Below are positions 34,214 through 42,538 of a DNA stretch of 64,000 nucleotides, in pieces (the first letter of the stretch is position 1; each line of letters opens with the position of its first letter). This DNA comes from an uncultured Pseudomonas sp. GTDB taxonomy: Bacteria; Pseudomonadota; Gammaproteobacteria; Pseudomonadales; Pseudomonadaceae. Made by a program: the position numbers and the translations under genes. The notes beneath the pieces are model-generated. The model made no database searches and was not told where the DNA came from. It saw nothing but the letters and a program-made list of their open reading frames with translations. Location of the stretch: assembly GCA_943912755.1 (NCBI GenBank), contig CALTWF010000012.1:1-64000 (forward strand), written 5' to 3'.

Positions 34214-35124
34214 GCCTGGTTCTCCTTGATCGCCCGGACCACGGTGTCGAGGTTGCGCTTCATCTCGACCTCGTATTTTTCCTTGGTGTATTCGCCGTAG
34301 GAGATGTGGGTCAGCGGGTACAGCTTGACCCCGGCCTCGCGCTGGATGGTCTCGACATAGGCGGACGGGAAGTCCATCTCGGAGAAGATCACCTTGACGT
34401 CCAGGGCATGCAACTGGTCGATGGTTTTCTTCAGTTGCGCCGGGCTCGGCTCGATGCCGTGGGCCGGTTCCACCACCGCGGTGACTTCCAGGCCGAACTC
34501 GCGCACCAGGTAGTCGTAGGCGGCATGGATGGTGGCGACGCGGAACGACGGGTTCGGCGCTTCGGTCAGTTGCGCCAGGGCGTCGGCGCGCAGCTTGCGC
34601 AGGCGCTTGGCGTAGTCGCGGGCGTTCTGGCTGTAGTACCTGGCGTTGTCCGGGTCGAGCTTGCCCAGTTCACGGGCGATGTTGTTGATCTGGGCGATGC
34701 TGGCGCTGATCGACAGGAAGGTATGCGGGTTGACCACCTTGCCGGCGCCACGGGCGGCGATGCCGGTGGCGGCCAGCAGCGGCACGTTGGCGTTGGACTC
34801 GATGGTGGCGATGTTCGGCTTCTCGCTGGCGGCGATCATGCGGTCGGCGAAATCATCGTGGCCGACGCCGTTGAGCACGATCACGTCCAGCGTACCGATG
34901 CGCTTGATGTCCTCGGAGCGCGGTTCGTAGGCATGCGGGTTGAAGCCGGCCGGAATCAGCGGCACCACTTCGGCGCGGTCGCCGACGATGTTGCTGACGT
35001 AGCTGTAGTAGGGGTGCAGGGTGATGCCGATGCGCAGCGGCTTGCCGTTTTCGGCAAGGGCCAGGGCGGGCAGGGCAAGGGCGACGAACAGGCTGAGGAG
35101 ACGAACGAGAGCGGAGCGGAGCAT
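34210..35124 (-). CDS. fpvC: Cluster A-I metal-binding periplasmic protein (FpvC)
   Basis: This 304-residue periplasmic protein has a signal peptide ending near ALPALALAE. It has the candidate ligand sites of ZnuA/PsaA-like binding proteins: LHPYYSYV, NPHAYEP, VNPHTF, TIHAAYDYL and SEMDFPSAY. The His-rich loop typical of zinc-specific ZnuA is missing, which fits an iron role. In P. aeruginosa FpvC binds iron freed from ferripyoverdine. The frame is open far upstream (to 35376), but the signal peptide places the start at 35124. It follows fpvK by 17 nt, the only gap in an otherwise overlapping operon. Confidence 0.88.
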   Translation of the reverse strand: MLRSALVRLLSLFVALALPALALAENGKPLRIGITLHPYYSYVSNIVGDRAEVVPLIPAGFNPHAYEPRSEDIKRIGTLDVIVLNGVGHDDFADRMIAASEKPNIATIESNANVPLLAATGIAARGAGKVVNPHTFLSISASIAQINNIARELGKLDPDNARYYSQNARDYAKRLRKLRADALAQLTEAPNPSFRVATIHAAYDYLVREFGLEVTAVVEPAHGIEPSPAQLKKTIDQLHALDVKVIFSEMDFPSAYVETIQREAGVKLYPLTHISYGEYTKEKYEVEMKRNLDTVVRAIKENQA

Positions 35125-35141
35125 GGGCGTTCCTTGGCGGG

Positions 35142-35711
35142 TCAGTGCTGATGCTGGCGGGTGACACCGGCGTCGTAATGGGCGGCGATCTGCTTCCAGC
35201 CGGCAGCCTGCAAGGCGCTGGCGGTCAGTTCGGCGGGCAGGGCGGGCTCGGTGTTGCGGTTGAGCCAGACATCGGCAGCGCCATCCTGGGCCTCGGGCAC
35301 CAGCAGCAGGAAGCTGCCGGCGGTTTCCGGGCGCGGGCTGGCACCGAGGTAGGCATTGCCGGGCACGGCGCGCCATTGGTGGCCGCCACGGGTGACACTG
35401 CTGGCGTCGTTGGCGAAGGGCGCGAAGCCTTCCTCGGCGAGCAGCTCGACGCTGGCCAGGTCGGGCTCTTCGGCGCGACGCGCCTGGATTTCGTCGAAGG
35501 CCACCCGCAGATCGGTGTAGATGCCTTGCTCGGCGGCGTTGAGGTCGCGGCGGGCGTCCAGCTGATGGGCCTCGATCCGGGTCTCGTCGTCGCGCTCGCC
35601 GCGCAGGCTGACCACCGTGGCGGCGACGATCAGGATCAGCAGCGCGAACAGCGCCACGTACAGGGTTTCATGCCCGGCGCCGGCCGGGCGCACCACCTGG
35701 ACCCGGCTCAT
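35142..35711 (-). CDS. fpvK: FpvK, DUF6162-type single-pass membrane protein
   Basis: This 189-residue protein has one N-terminal transmembrane helix (about residues 16-35, ETLYVALFALLILIVAATVV) and a periplasmic Glu/Asp/Ala-rich domain. It matches the DUF6162 family found inside metal ABC operons, and its position between fpvJ and fpvC corresponds to fpvK (PA2406 of P. aeruginosa). FpvH, FpvJ and FpvK are reported to assist the FpvG reductase in removing iron from pyoverdine; the biochemical role of FpvK itself is not established. ATG overlaps the fpvJ stop by 4 nt. Confidence 0.8.
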   Translation of the reverse strand: MSRVQVVRPAGAGHETLYVALFALLILIVAATVVSLRGERDDETRIEAHQLDARRDLNAAEQGIYTDLRVAFDEIQARRAEEPDLASVELLAEEGFAPFANDASSVTRGGHQWRAVPGNAYLGASPRPETAGSFLLLVPEAQDGAADVWLNRNTEPALPAELTASALQAAGWKQIAAHYDAGVTRQHQH

Positions 35712-36031
35712 GGTTCACCGATGTCGGCGTAGTCGATTTCCACCACATGGCCGGGGCCGGCGTCGAACAGCACGTAGAACTCGCCAGCCGGGCGCTTGAA
35801 GGTCAGGGTCGAGTCTTCGCCGAGCTTGCCGGGCACCAGCACCGTCTCGTCGTAGCCGATCACATCGAGGGTCACCCCCGGCGCGCCGCTGCCGTCGGAG
35901 AAGCCGCCGGTGCATTTGATCTGCTCGCCGTCCACCGGCTCGCACTGGCACATCGGGTTGTGCGCCAGGGCCGGGCCGGCCAGGCACAGCAGGAACAGGG
36001 GCAGGGCGAGCCTGCCGGCCTTGAATGTCAT
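35708..36031 (-). CDS. fpvJ: FpvJ, small periplasmic Cys-containing protein
   Basis: This 107-residue protein has a Sec signal peptide (LALPLFLLCLAGPALA) followed by HNPMCQCEPVDGEQIKCTGG, a short Cys cluster that could bind metal or form disulfides. The remainder is beta-rich. Gene order identifies it with fpvJ, an accessory protein of ferripyoverdine reduction. The open frame runs back to 36379, but the signal peptide, the ATGA overlap with fpvH and an AGGAGG sequence upstream of the ATG fix the start at 36031. Confidence 0.78.
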   Translation of the reverse strand: MTFKAGRLALPLFLLCLAGPALAHNPMCQCEPVDGEQIKCTGGFSDGSGAPGVTLDVIGYDETVLVPGKLGEDSTLTFKRPAGEFYVLFDAGPGHVVEIDYADIGEP

Positions 36032-36573
36032 TTCTTGCCTCCTTGTTTGTCGAGCCAGGCCACGGTGGCGGGCGACGCCTTGGCCAGGGGGACCGAAGCC
36101 TGGTGCATGCTGCCATCCCAGCCTTCGAGGGTGATCCACAGTTCGGCGTCGCCGCGGGTGCGTTCCGGCACCGGCAGGCTGGTGCCCATGCGGTGCGGGT
36201 TGCCGAAGAAAATCGTACCGGCGGCACGCAGGCTGCGCGGCTTGCCGATACGCAGGTAGGCGGCCTTGACTTCGCTGCCGCAGGTGGCGCACAGGGCCGC
36301 GTTGAACGCCTTGAAGTAGCCCGCCGGGCCGTCCTGGCGCGGCGCTTCGGCGCGCAGTTCGGCGAGGCTGATGCTCCACGGGCCGACCGCGATGTTTTCG
36401 ATCGGTGTGGCGCCAAGGCCGCTTTCACCGCGGAACAGCTTCTGGTCGGCGAAGTACTTGGGCATGAAGCCCAGGGGAATCAGCAACAGCAGGATGTTCA
36501 GGTGGAAGCGCCATTTCAGCCACCACTGTTTCAGCGGGCTCGGCGCGGTGAGCGTGTTGTGGGCCTGGCTCAT
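36028..36573 (-). CDS. fpvH: FpvH, membrane-anchored accessory protein of ferripyoverdine reduction
   Basis: This 181-residue protein has one hydrophobic anchor (about residues 22-39, FHLNILLLLIPLGFMPKYF) and a periplasmic domain with a CATC motif (LCATCGSEV). In P. aeruginosa FpvH interacts with FpvG and stimulates iron reduction. Both ends overlap neighbours by 4 nt. The assignment rests on synteny with fpvG and fpvJ and on the matching topology. Confidence 0.8.
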   Translation of the reverse strand: MSQAHNTLTAPSPLKQWWLKWRFHLNILLLLIPLGFMPKYFADQKLFRGESGLGATPIENIAVGPWSISLAELRAEAPRQDGPAGYFKAFNAALCATCGSEVKAAYLRIGKPRSLRAAGTIFFGNPHRMGTSLPVPERTRGDAELWITLEGWDGSMHQASVPLAKASPATVAWLDKQGGKK

Positions 36574-37772
36574 GGCTGCACCTCCGTGGTGGTTTGCGCT
36601 GCCACCTTGCGCTGGCGTGGCGGTTTGTCCGCGCGCTTGAGCGCGGCGGCGGTGGCCTGGGCGGTGCGCTTGGTCCAGATCAGCAGGCCGCTGAGCACCA
36701 TCATCGACAGCACCAGGCCGAAGAAGGCCCAGATCAGCTTGATCGCCAGGCCGCCGAAGTCACCGGTGTGCAGCGGGCGCATGGACTCGGTGACGAACTC
36801 CAGGGCCGAGCGGTCGCCGACCAGGAACGAGGCGTCGACATTGCGCGTGTAGGGGTTGACGCTGGCGGTCTGGAACATCAGCGGATACCAGCCGCGGCCG
36901 CCCAGGTAGATGTGCCCGTAGGCGTTCGACGGCAGCTGGGCGAAGGTCACGTCCAGCCCCGGAATGCTGGTGGTGGCGATCAGCGTGGCCTGGTCCAGGT
37001 CGATGCGTGCCACCGGCGCCTTGCTGTCCGACAGCGGCACGTCCTCGCGGGCGATCACCGGGGTGATCGGCTCGGTGGAGATGGTGATGTGGTTGTCGCC
37101 GAGGATCGCCTGGATCAGGAACCAGGTGCCGGTGATGGAGATCACCGCGATGAACCAGATCGACCAGATGCCGCTCAGGCGGTGGAAGTCGCCCCAGAAG
37201 ATCCGCGCGCCGTGGTTGAAACGCAGCACCGGTTTGAAAAAGCCCTTCCAGAACTTCTTGTAGACCACCAGCCCGGTGACCAGCGACGCCAGCATCGGCA
37301 GCCCCAGCAGCGACACCAGATACCAGCCCCAGCTATATCCGTTGGTGAAGGGCACCAGCCACCAGCCGTGCAGGGCACGGGTAAAACCTTCGAAGTTGAA
37401 GTCCGGGCTCTTGCCCTGGATCGCCCCGGTGTAGGGGTTCACATAGAGGATCGGCGCGGTGCCGTCGGGGTAGGTCACCGCGACGTTCAGGGCGAAATGC
37501 GAACCGTCGGGCTGGCTGATATAGCGCACGGCCATGTCCGGCTCGGCTTTCTTCAGCGCATCCAGGACCTGCTGGAAGCTCAGGCGCTCGACGTCACCGT
37601 CGGGCTTGCTGGCGCGCACGTCGGGATTGGCCAGCCAGACGATCTCCTGGCTGACCACGGCGAGGGTGCCGGTGACGCAGACGATCAGCACGAAGAACCA
37701 GATGGGCAGGGCAAGCCAGCTGTGGACCAGGAACCACAACCTGGATTTGGACTTTTTCGATTGTTGGGCCAT
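36570..37772 (-). CDS. fpvG: PepSY-domain inner-membrane ferripyoverdine reductase (FpvG)
   Basis: This 400-residue PepSY transmembrane protein has four membrane spans, near residues 13-35, 150-175, 200-225 and 345-370. PepSY proteins of this type supply electrons to ferric siderophores. FpvG is the inner-membrane reductase that releases iron from pyoverdine in the periplasm so that the siderophore can be recycled. It is the first gene of the fpvGHJKCDEF run. The frame is open to 37889, but the basic start MAQQSKKSKS followed directly by the first membrane helix is preferred. I see no perfect PvdS or Fur box in the 190 nt upstream, so its iron control is not shown by the sequence. Confidence 0.88.
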   Translation of the reverse strand: MAQQSKKSKSRLWFLVHSWLALPIWFFVLIVCVTGTLAVVSQEIVWLANPDVRASKPDGDVERLSFQQVLDALKKAEPDMAVRYISQPDGSHFALNVAVTYPDGTAPILYVNPYTGAIQGKSPDFNFEGFTRALHGWWLVPFTNGYSWGWYLVSLLGLPMLASLVTGLVVYKKFWKGFFKPVLRFNHGARIFWGDFHRLSGIWSIWFIAVISITGTWFLIQAILGDNHITISTEPITPVIAREDVPLSDSKAPVARIDLDQATLIATTSIPGLDVTFAQLPSNAYGHIYLGGRGWYPLMFQTASVNPYTRNVDASFLVGDRSALEFVTESMRPLHTGDFGGLAIKLIWAFFGLVLSMMVLSGLLIWTKRTAQATAAALKRADKPPRQRKVAAQTTTEVQP

Positions 37773-37962
37773 TGCATCAGTCTTGTTTGGAAAAAGTGGG
37801 GTCGAGCCGAAGCTCAACCTGAGGGCTGCATAGGTAAGGACGGATGAGAATCGGAAACCCGTCAGGGAATATGTAAGTAAATAATTCAAAGACGGCTTTC
37901 CGGGCAGCTCCCGGGGGACTGATGTTGTAACTGCGGACCTCCTTCGAAGATTGGAATGCAGT

Positions 37963-38040
37963 CCCTGTGGGAGCGGGTTTACCCGCGATTGCTATGCTGA
38001 GTCCACTACCGCAATCGCGGGTAAACCCGCTCCCACAGGG
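37963..38040. repeat. Pair of inverted REP elements
   Basis: Two perfect 30-bp arms (37963-37992 and 38011-38040) are inverted around 18 nt, with the GGGAGCGGGTTTACCCGCGA core typical of P. putida-group REP sequences. The pair lies between the pvdO stop codon and fpvG. It probably acts as a 3'-end stabiliser or attenuator for pvdMNO mRNA. Confidence 0.85.
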
Positions 38041-38053
38041 GGCGATGCAAGGC

Positions 38054-38926
38054 TTACAGCTCGCGGATCACGCGGAATCCGAGCCAGTCGCCACGGGTGG
38101 TGATGTACACGTTGTTGCGGTTGCCCGAGCGCGAGAAGATCGGCGCCTCGCCCCAGTCGTTGCCGCGGATCTGTACCACCTTGCAGCCGGCTTCCTTCCA
38201 CGCGCTGCCATCGGCCGGCGCGCCGACGTAGCTGTCGTGATGGCAGTCGGCCACGAATTCGTAGACGTTGCCGTGCATGTCGTACACGCCGAAATCGTTG
38301 GCCGGGTAGCTGCCCACCGGCGAGCTGAAACTGTAGCCGTCCTTTGGCCCGTAGACGTTGGCGTGCTGGCTGATCTCGTACTCGGCGTCCGGGTCCAGCG
38401 GGAACGGGAAGGGCCCGCTGCTGCCAGCACGGGCGGCGTATTCGCGTTCGGCCTCGCTGACCATGCGGTAGTGCTTGCCGGTCTTCTTCGACAGCCAGGC
38501 GACGTAGGCCTCGATATCGTGATAGTCCATGCACACCGCCGGCTGCTTCGGCCCCTGCTTGTAGCGCGGCTTGCCGGCCTTGCACTCGCGGCCCGGGCGG
38601 GTGTCGCCATCGGCGATCTTCACCCCGGATTCGCGGATATACGCATCCCACTCCCCGGCGGTGACCTGGAAGCGGCTGATGGCGAAGGGCTTGGCGAAGG
38701 TCACCTGGTGCATCGGCCCTTCGTCGGGCTGGCGGCCCAGTTCATTGTCCGGGGTGCCCATCATGTAGCTGCCGGCAGGCAGCACGACCATTTCCGGGCA
38801 GCTGGTCTTGCAGTCGCGAAACACCGTGCCGGGTTTGTCGCCCGCCGCCAGGGCGGGCAGGCTGGCGGCGCCGAGCAGGGCAGCGAGCAGGGCGGGGCGG
38901 TTCAGGCGGGAAAAAGTGGAGGTCAT
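38054..38926 (-). CDS. pvdO: Pyoverdine maturation protein PvdO (formylglycine-generating-enzyme fold)
   Basis: This 290-residue periplasmic protein has a Sec signal peptide (ALLAALLGAASLPALA). The mature part is a sulfatase-modifying-factor (FGE/SUMF1) domain, seen in MVVLPAGSYMMGTP, FAISRFQVTAGEW, YRMVSEAEREYAARAG, VYDMHGNVYEFVAD and WLGFRVIREL. PvdO is needed for oxidation of ferribactin toward the pyoverdine chromophore in the periplasm. Its order pvdM-pvdN-pvdO on one strand is that of other fluorescent pseudomonads. It lies 14 nt after the pvdN stop codon and is probably transcribed from the PvdS promoter upstream of pvdM. Confidence 0.93.
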   Translation of the reverse strand: MTSTFSRLNRPALLAALLGAASLPALAAGDKPGTVFRDCKTSCPEMVVLPAGSYMMGTPDNELGRQPDEGPMHQVTFAKPFAISRFQVTAGEWDAYIRESGVKIADGDTRPGRECKAGKPRYKQGPKQPAVCMDYHDIEAYVAWLSKKTGKHYRMVSEAEREYAARAGSSGPFPFPLDPDAEYEISQHANVYGPKDGYSFSSPVGSYPANDFGVYDMHGNVYEFVADCHHDSYVGAPADGSAWKEAGCKVVQIRGNDWGEAPIFSRSGNRNNVYITTRGDWLGFRVIREL

Positions 38927-38940
38927 CGCAAGGCCTTCTT

Positions 38941-40507
38941 TCAGAGTTTGGTGATCAGCAGGGCCATGGCCCGGTCGATTTCCTGCTCGTTGTTGAGCAG
39001 GCCCGGTGCAAAGCGGATCACCGGGCCGACATCGCGGGACACCGCATCGACCATCACCTTGTTATCGCAAAGCCAGGCGGCCACGGCGTCCGGGTCGCGG
39101 TCCGCGATGCGGAAGAAGGTGAAGCCGGCGGAGAATTCGTTGCTGCGCGGGGTCACCAGCTGGATCTGCTTATGTTCCAGCAGGCGCTCCTTGAGGTAAT
39201 CGTTGAGCTGGTGGATGCGCGCCTGGACCTCGGCCTTGCCCAGTTGCAGGTGCAGTTCGAAGGCCTTGCCCGCCGCCCAGCGGTGCTCGAAGGCGTGGTA
39301 GCCACCGGGGGTCATGATGGTGGCGAAGTCCTCATCCTGGGAGAAGGTGGCGAAGGTCGGGGTCAGCGGGCCGAGTTTCTCCGAGGCGGCGCAGATGATT
39401 CCGGTGCCCCGCGGGCCGAACATCCACTTGTGGGTGCCGGAGATGAAGTAGTCGCAGTTGAAGTCGGCGAAGCGCATGTCGTCGACGCCGAAGCCGTGCA
39501 CGCCATCCACCACGTAGAGGATGCGCCGCGATTCGTCGCGGTCGCGGTTGTGCCGGCGGACGATGTCGCCGATCTCGCTCACCGGCAGCTTCACGCCACT
39601 GCCGGAGTGCACCCAGGTCATGCCGAGCACGCGGGTTTCCGGGCGGATGGCCTGGTCGATGGTGGTCAGCACCTGGTCCCTGGAGATTTCCCACGGGTTC
39701 TTGAACAGGCGCAGCTTGCGCACCCGGGTGCCCTGGCGCTGGCTGCGGAAGGCCAGGGTCTTGTGGGTGGAATAGTGCTCGTGTTCGGTGGTGAGGATTT
39801 CCTGATCGGCGGCCACCTGCAGGCCGCCGTAGATCATGCCCAGGCCCTCGGTGGTGCTGCCGGTCAGGGCGATCTGCCGCGGGCGCACCTCCAGGTAGCG
39901 CGCGGCCCAGTCGCGGACCTCGCCTTCGCGCTTCCATTCGTACTGGCTTTCCCAGTCCATCAGGGCCGCCGGGTTGCGGTCGATTTCCTGGCGGTAATAG
40001 TCGATGGCCTGCTGTACCGGGCGCGGGTGGGCGGTGATGAGGAAGTTGGCGAAGTGCGCGGTGTCGCGGTCGAGGGGGAACCTGATCGGCGGCCACCTGC
40101 AGGCCGCCGTAGATCATGCCCAGGCCCTCGGTGGTGCTGCCGGTCAGGGCGATCTGCCGCGGGCGCACCTCCAGGTAGCGCGCGGCCCAGTCGCGGACCT
40201 CGCCTTCGCGCTTCCATTCGTACTGGCTTTCCCAGTCCATCAGGGCCGCCGGGTTGCGGTCGATTTCCTGGCGGTAATAGTCGATGGCCTGCTGTACCGG
40301 GCGCGGGTGGGCGGTGATGAGGAAGTTGGCGAAGTGCGCGGTGTCGCGGTCGAGGGGGAACAGCTCGCGCAACTGGCGCCATTTGTCGGCGCCCTTGAAC
40401 AGTGGCGCGGCGGGCGCCGGCTCGGCGGCGTTGGCCAGCGCGCTGGCCAGGGGCAGGCCGGCACCGAGGATGGCGGCCTGCTTGAGGAAGGTACGGCGGT
40501 CGGTCAT
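38941..40507 (-). pseudogene. pvdN: pvdN, Tat-exported PLP enzyme, frameshifted by 280-bp tandem duplication
   Basis: PvdN is a periplasmic PLP enzyme that converts the glutamate side chain of the pyoverdine precursor. The N-terminus (from the ATG at 40507) has a twin-arginine signal, D-R-R-T-F-L-K followed by a hydrophobic stretch. The C-terminal part, readable from 39960 back to 38941, holds the aminotransferase class V core with the PLP lysine in SGTHKWMFGPRG. Bases 39801-40080 are repeated exactly at 40081-40360. Since 280 is not a multiple of 3, the frame shifts after the second reading of AADQ and ends at 39332 as nonsense. Removing one copy gives 428 codons, the normal PvdN length. As written the gene is broken; it could also be an assembly artefact. 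Confidence 0.9.
39801..40360. repeat. Perfect 280-bp direct tandem duplication inside pvdN
   Basis: Unit 1 is 39801-40080 and unit 2 is 40081-40360; every block I compared is identical with an offset of exactly 280. No short repeat flanking the unit explains the junction beyond CCTGATCGG against the downstream sequence. The absence of any mismatch means that the event is recent or an assembly error. Confidence 0.93.
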
Positions 40508-40524
40508 GGCGGGTGCGGTCCGGT

Positions 40525-41883
40525 TCAAGGCGTAAGGGCAGCGACGGGGCGGGCGCTCTTCTGCACCTGTTCCCAGACCCGCAGGAAGTTGCCGCCCCAC
40601 AGCTTGGCGATATCCGCCTCGCTGTAGCCGCGGGTCAGCAGTTCGGCGGTGATGTTGCGGATCTCGCTGACATCCTTCCAGCCGGCCAGGCCGCCGCCGT
40701 CGTTGAAGTCCGAGGCGATGCCGACATGGTCGATGCCGATCTTCTTCACCGCATAGTCGATGGCATCGCCGAATTCCTTGAGCCCGGCCTTGGGCTCCTG
40801 GTCGACGATGCCGTAGAGGTTGCTGGCGTAGTCGCCGAAGCGCGCTTCGGGCCAGATGGCGATCACCGCGTCGCCCGGCATCAGGGCGTTGGCCAGGCCT
40901 TGCAGGGGCTGCAGGTCGAAGCGCGCGCGCAGGGCTTCGAGCTTGTCCAGGGTCGGCTTGCTCAGGGGTCGCAGGTAGGTCGGGAAGCCGACGATCTGCA
41001 CCACGCCGCCGCTGTCCTTGATCAGTTGCAGTTCCTTGTCGCTGAGGTTGCGCGGGATATCCACCAGCGCCCGCGGTGCCGAGTGCGAGGCCACCAGCGG
41101 CGCACGGCTGAGCCGGGCGACCTGTTCCAGGGCCAGGCTCGACATCTGCGAGACGTCGATGATTACCCCGAGGTCGTTGAGCCGGGACACCGCCTGCTGG
41201 CCGATCGGCGCCAGGCCGCCGAGGGCGTCGGGGCTGTCGTTGAAGAACGGCAGTGGCCGCGACGAGTCGGACCAGTCGTTGTTGCCCACGTAGTTGAAGC
41301 CGAACATGCGCATGCCGCGGGCGGCCCACAGGTCCAGCTGGTTGAGGTCGCTGCCCAGCGGATAGGCGTTGAGCATGCTGATGAAGATGGCGAACTTGCC
41401 TTCGCCGTGCAGGCGGCGGAAGTCGTCCGGGGTGTAGGCGATGCCGACCTGGTTGGGGAAGTCGCGGACCATGCCGGTGATGATCTTGTAGCGCACTTCC
41501 TGCTGGTGACGGGCCTCGTCGACGAAGCCCGGGGTCGGCCGGTGCGGCGCGTTGGGGCCGTTCCACAGCTCCGGCCAGCCGAAGATGGTCAGCGCCGCGC
41601 CGGACAGGCGCCCGCGCCCGGCCTTGACCAGGTCGAACTGGCCGGGACCGTCCTTGTCCGCTTCGCGCCCGGCGCTGCCGAAGTCCAGCGGCACGGTGAT
41701 GTGGCTGTCGAAGGAGATCATGTGCTCATGCAGGGCATTGGCCTGCGCGACGATCTTGCGCGGGTAGCCGGCATCGTTCTTCCAGTACAGCCAGCCGGCG
41801 GCAGCGGCGCCGATGCCGAGCGCCAGGGCCAGCGGCAGGCCGATGTACAGGGCTTTGCGGGAGCGGGGTTTGGTCATTGCCAT
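40525..41883 (-). CDS. pvdM: Pyoverdine maturation protein PvdM (membrane dipeptidase family)
   Basis: This 452-residue protein has an N-terminal membrane anchor/signal (residues 11-30, ALYIGLPLALALGIGAAAAG) and a periplasmic renal-dipeptidase (peptidase M19) fold. Visible blocks are FDSHITVP, DFRRLHGEGKFAIFISMLN, ASHSAPRALVDIPRN and DHVGIASDFNDGGG. PvdM is a periplasmic pyoverdine maturation factor required for fluorescent product. Two ATGs compete, 41883 and 41877; the second aligns with pvdN, which also has GAACCGGACCG shortly before ATGACC. It is the first gene of pvdMNO and has a PvdS-type promoter at 41947-41970. Confidence 0.93.
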   Translation of the reverse strand: MAMTKPRSRKALYIGLPLALALGIGAAAAGWLYWKNDAGYPRKIVAQANALHEHMISFDSHITVPLDFGSAGREADKDGPGQFDLVKAGRGRLSGAALTIFGWPELWNGPNAPHRPTPGFVDEARHQQEVRYKIITGMVRDFPNQVGIAYTPDDFRRLHGEGKFAIFISMLNAYPLGSDLNQLDLWAARGMRMFGFNYVGNNDWSDSSRPLPFFNDSPDALGGLAPIGQQAVSRLNDLGVIIDVSQMSSLALEQVARLSRAPLVASHSAPRALVDIPRNLSDKELQLIKDSGGVVQIVGFPTYLRPLSKPTLDKLEALRARFDLQPLQGLANALMPGDAVIAIWPEARFGDYASNLYGIVDQEPKAGLKEFGDAIDYAVKKIGIDHVGIASDFNDGGGLAGWKDVSEIRNITAELLTRGYSEADIAKLWGGNFLRVWEQVQKSARPVAALTP

Positions 41884-41946
41884 CTCGGTCCGGTTCAGGA
41901 GGGCGACCCTGCCGGGGCGCAGGCAGAGATCGGTGTCAGGGGAAGG

Positions 41947-41970
41947 ACGAAGACGGGGCGGGGAAATTTA
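41947..41970 (-). promoter_or_regulatory. PvdS-dependent iron-starvation promoter for pvdMNO
   Basis: On the minus strand TAAAT (41966-41970) is separated by exactly 16 nt from CGT (41947-41949). That is the known consensus for the iron-starvation sigma factor PvdS, which transcribes pyoverdine genes under low iron. It lies about 64 nt upstream of the pvdM start codon. Both elements match without error. Confidence 0.85.
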
Positions 41971-42049
41971 TGCCGGGCTGAACGGCTAAAGTTTTATTTG
42001 TAACGGCCGATTTCCTGTTCAGACCTCTCATCTCAGGACGTTTTTTCTC

Positions 42050-42490
42050 ATGGCCGATTACCTCAACGCACTGGCATCGAATCTGTCGATCAACGGCACT
42101 CGCAGCAGCGTGACCAACAAGACCAGCGTCGACGGCCAGGCAGTGGCCGCCGAAGGCACGGTAAAGGCTGACCTGTCCACGGTGCGCAGCGACGGCAAGC
42201 CGGCCGCGACCGCATCGGAAACCAGCGACTCGACCGAATCGCAGGAAGTCAAGCAACTGCGCGAGCAGGTCAAGAAGCTGCAGGAGCAACTGGCCGAGCG
42301 GCAGAAGGAGTTGCAGGCCGCCATGTCGAGCAAGGAAGACGAGCAGACCAAGGCGGTGCGCGTGGCCGCAGCCCAGGCCGCAGTGGCCACCGTTACCGGG
42401 CAATTGCTGACGGCGACCTCGGCGTTGCTGCAGGCGCTGACCGAAGCGGGCGATAGCAGCGCCGGCAGCACGGTCAACACCACTGCCTGA
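42050..42490 (+). CDS. Small coiled-coil protein of unknown function
   Basis: This is a 146-residue protein with no signal peptide or membrane helix. The centre (about residues 64-90) is a strong coiled coil (EVKQLREQVKKLQEQLAERQ), flanked by Ser/Thr/Ala-rich segments. The C-terminal third (VAAAQAAVATVTGQLLTATS) is a low-complexity amphipathic helix. It loosely resembles the FlxA-like family of coiled-coil proteins, but I would not assign that. It is divergent from pvdM across a 166-nt region holding the PvdS promoter, and a shared bidirectional terminator separates it from pbpG. Confidence 0.75.
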   Translation: MADYLNALASNLSINGTRSSVTNKTSVDGQAVAAEGTVKADLSTVRSDGKPAATASETSDSTESQEVKQLREQVKKLQEQLAERQKELQAAMSSKEDEQTKAVRVAAAQAAVATVTGQLLTATSALLQALTEAGDSSAGSTVNTTA

Positions 42491-42504
42491 TGCACCCCCA
42501 ATGA

Positions 42505-42534
42505 AAAAGGCCCGGCTTGCAAGCCGGGCCTTTT
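42505..42534. terminator. Bidirectional rho-independent terminator
   Basis: A 14-bp perfect stem, AAAAGGCCCGGCTT (42505-42518) with AAGCCGGGCCTTTT (42521-42534), sits between two convergent genes. A/T runs at both ends allow termination from either side. Confidence 0.92.
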
Positions 42535-42538
42535 CGTT

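Noticed and set aside
37773..37962. Possible Fur or PvdS box upstream of fpvG
   Set aside because: TGAGAATC resembles a Fur half-site, and TAAAT occurs on the plus strand, but no 19-bp Fur palindrome and no TAAAT-N16-CGT in the right orientation is present.
39332..41566. Minus-strand 744-codon frame spanning pvdM and pvdN
   Set aside because: It is the wrong frame of pvdM joined to the correct frame of the pvdN N-terminus and then to the duplicated segment out of frame. Only the part from 40507 corresponds to a real gene.
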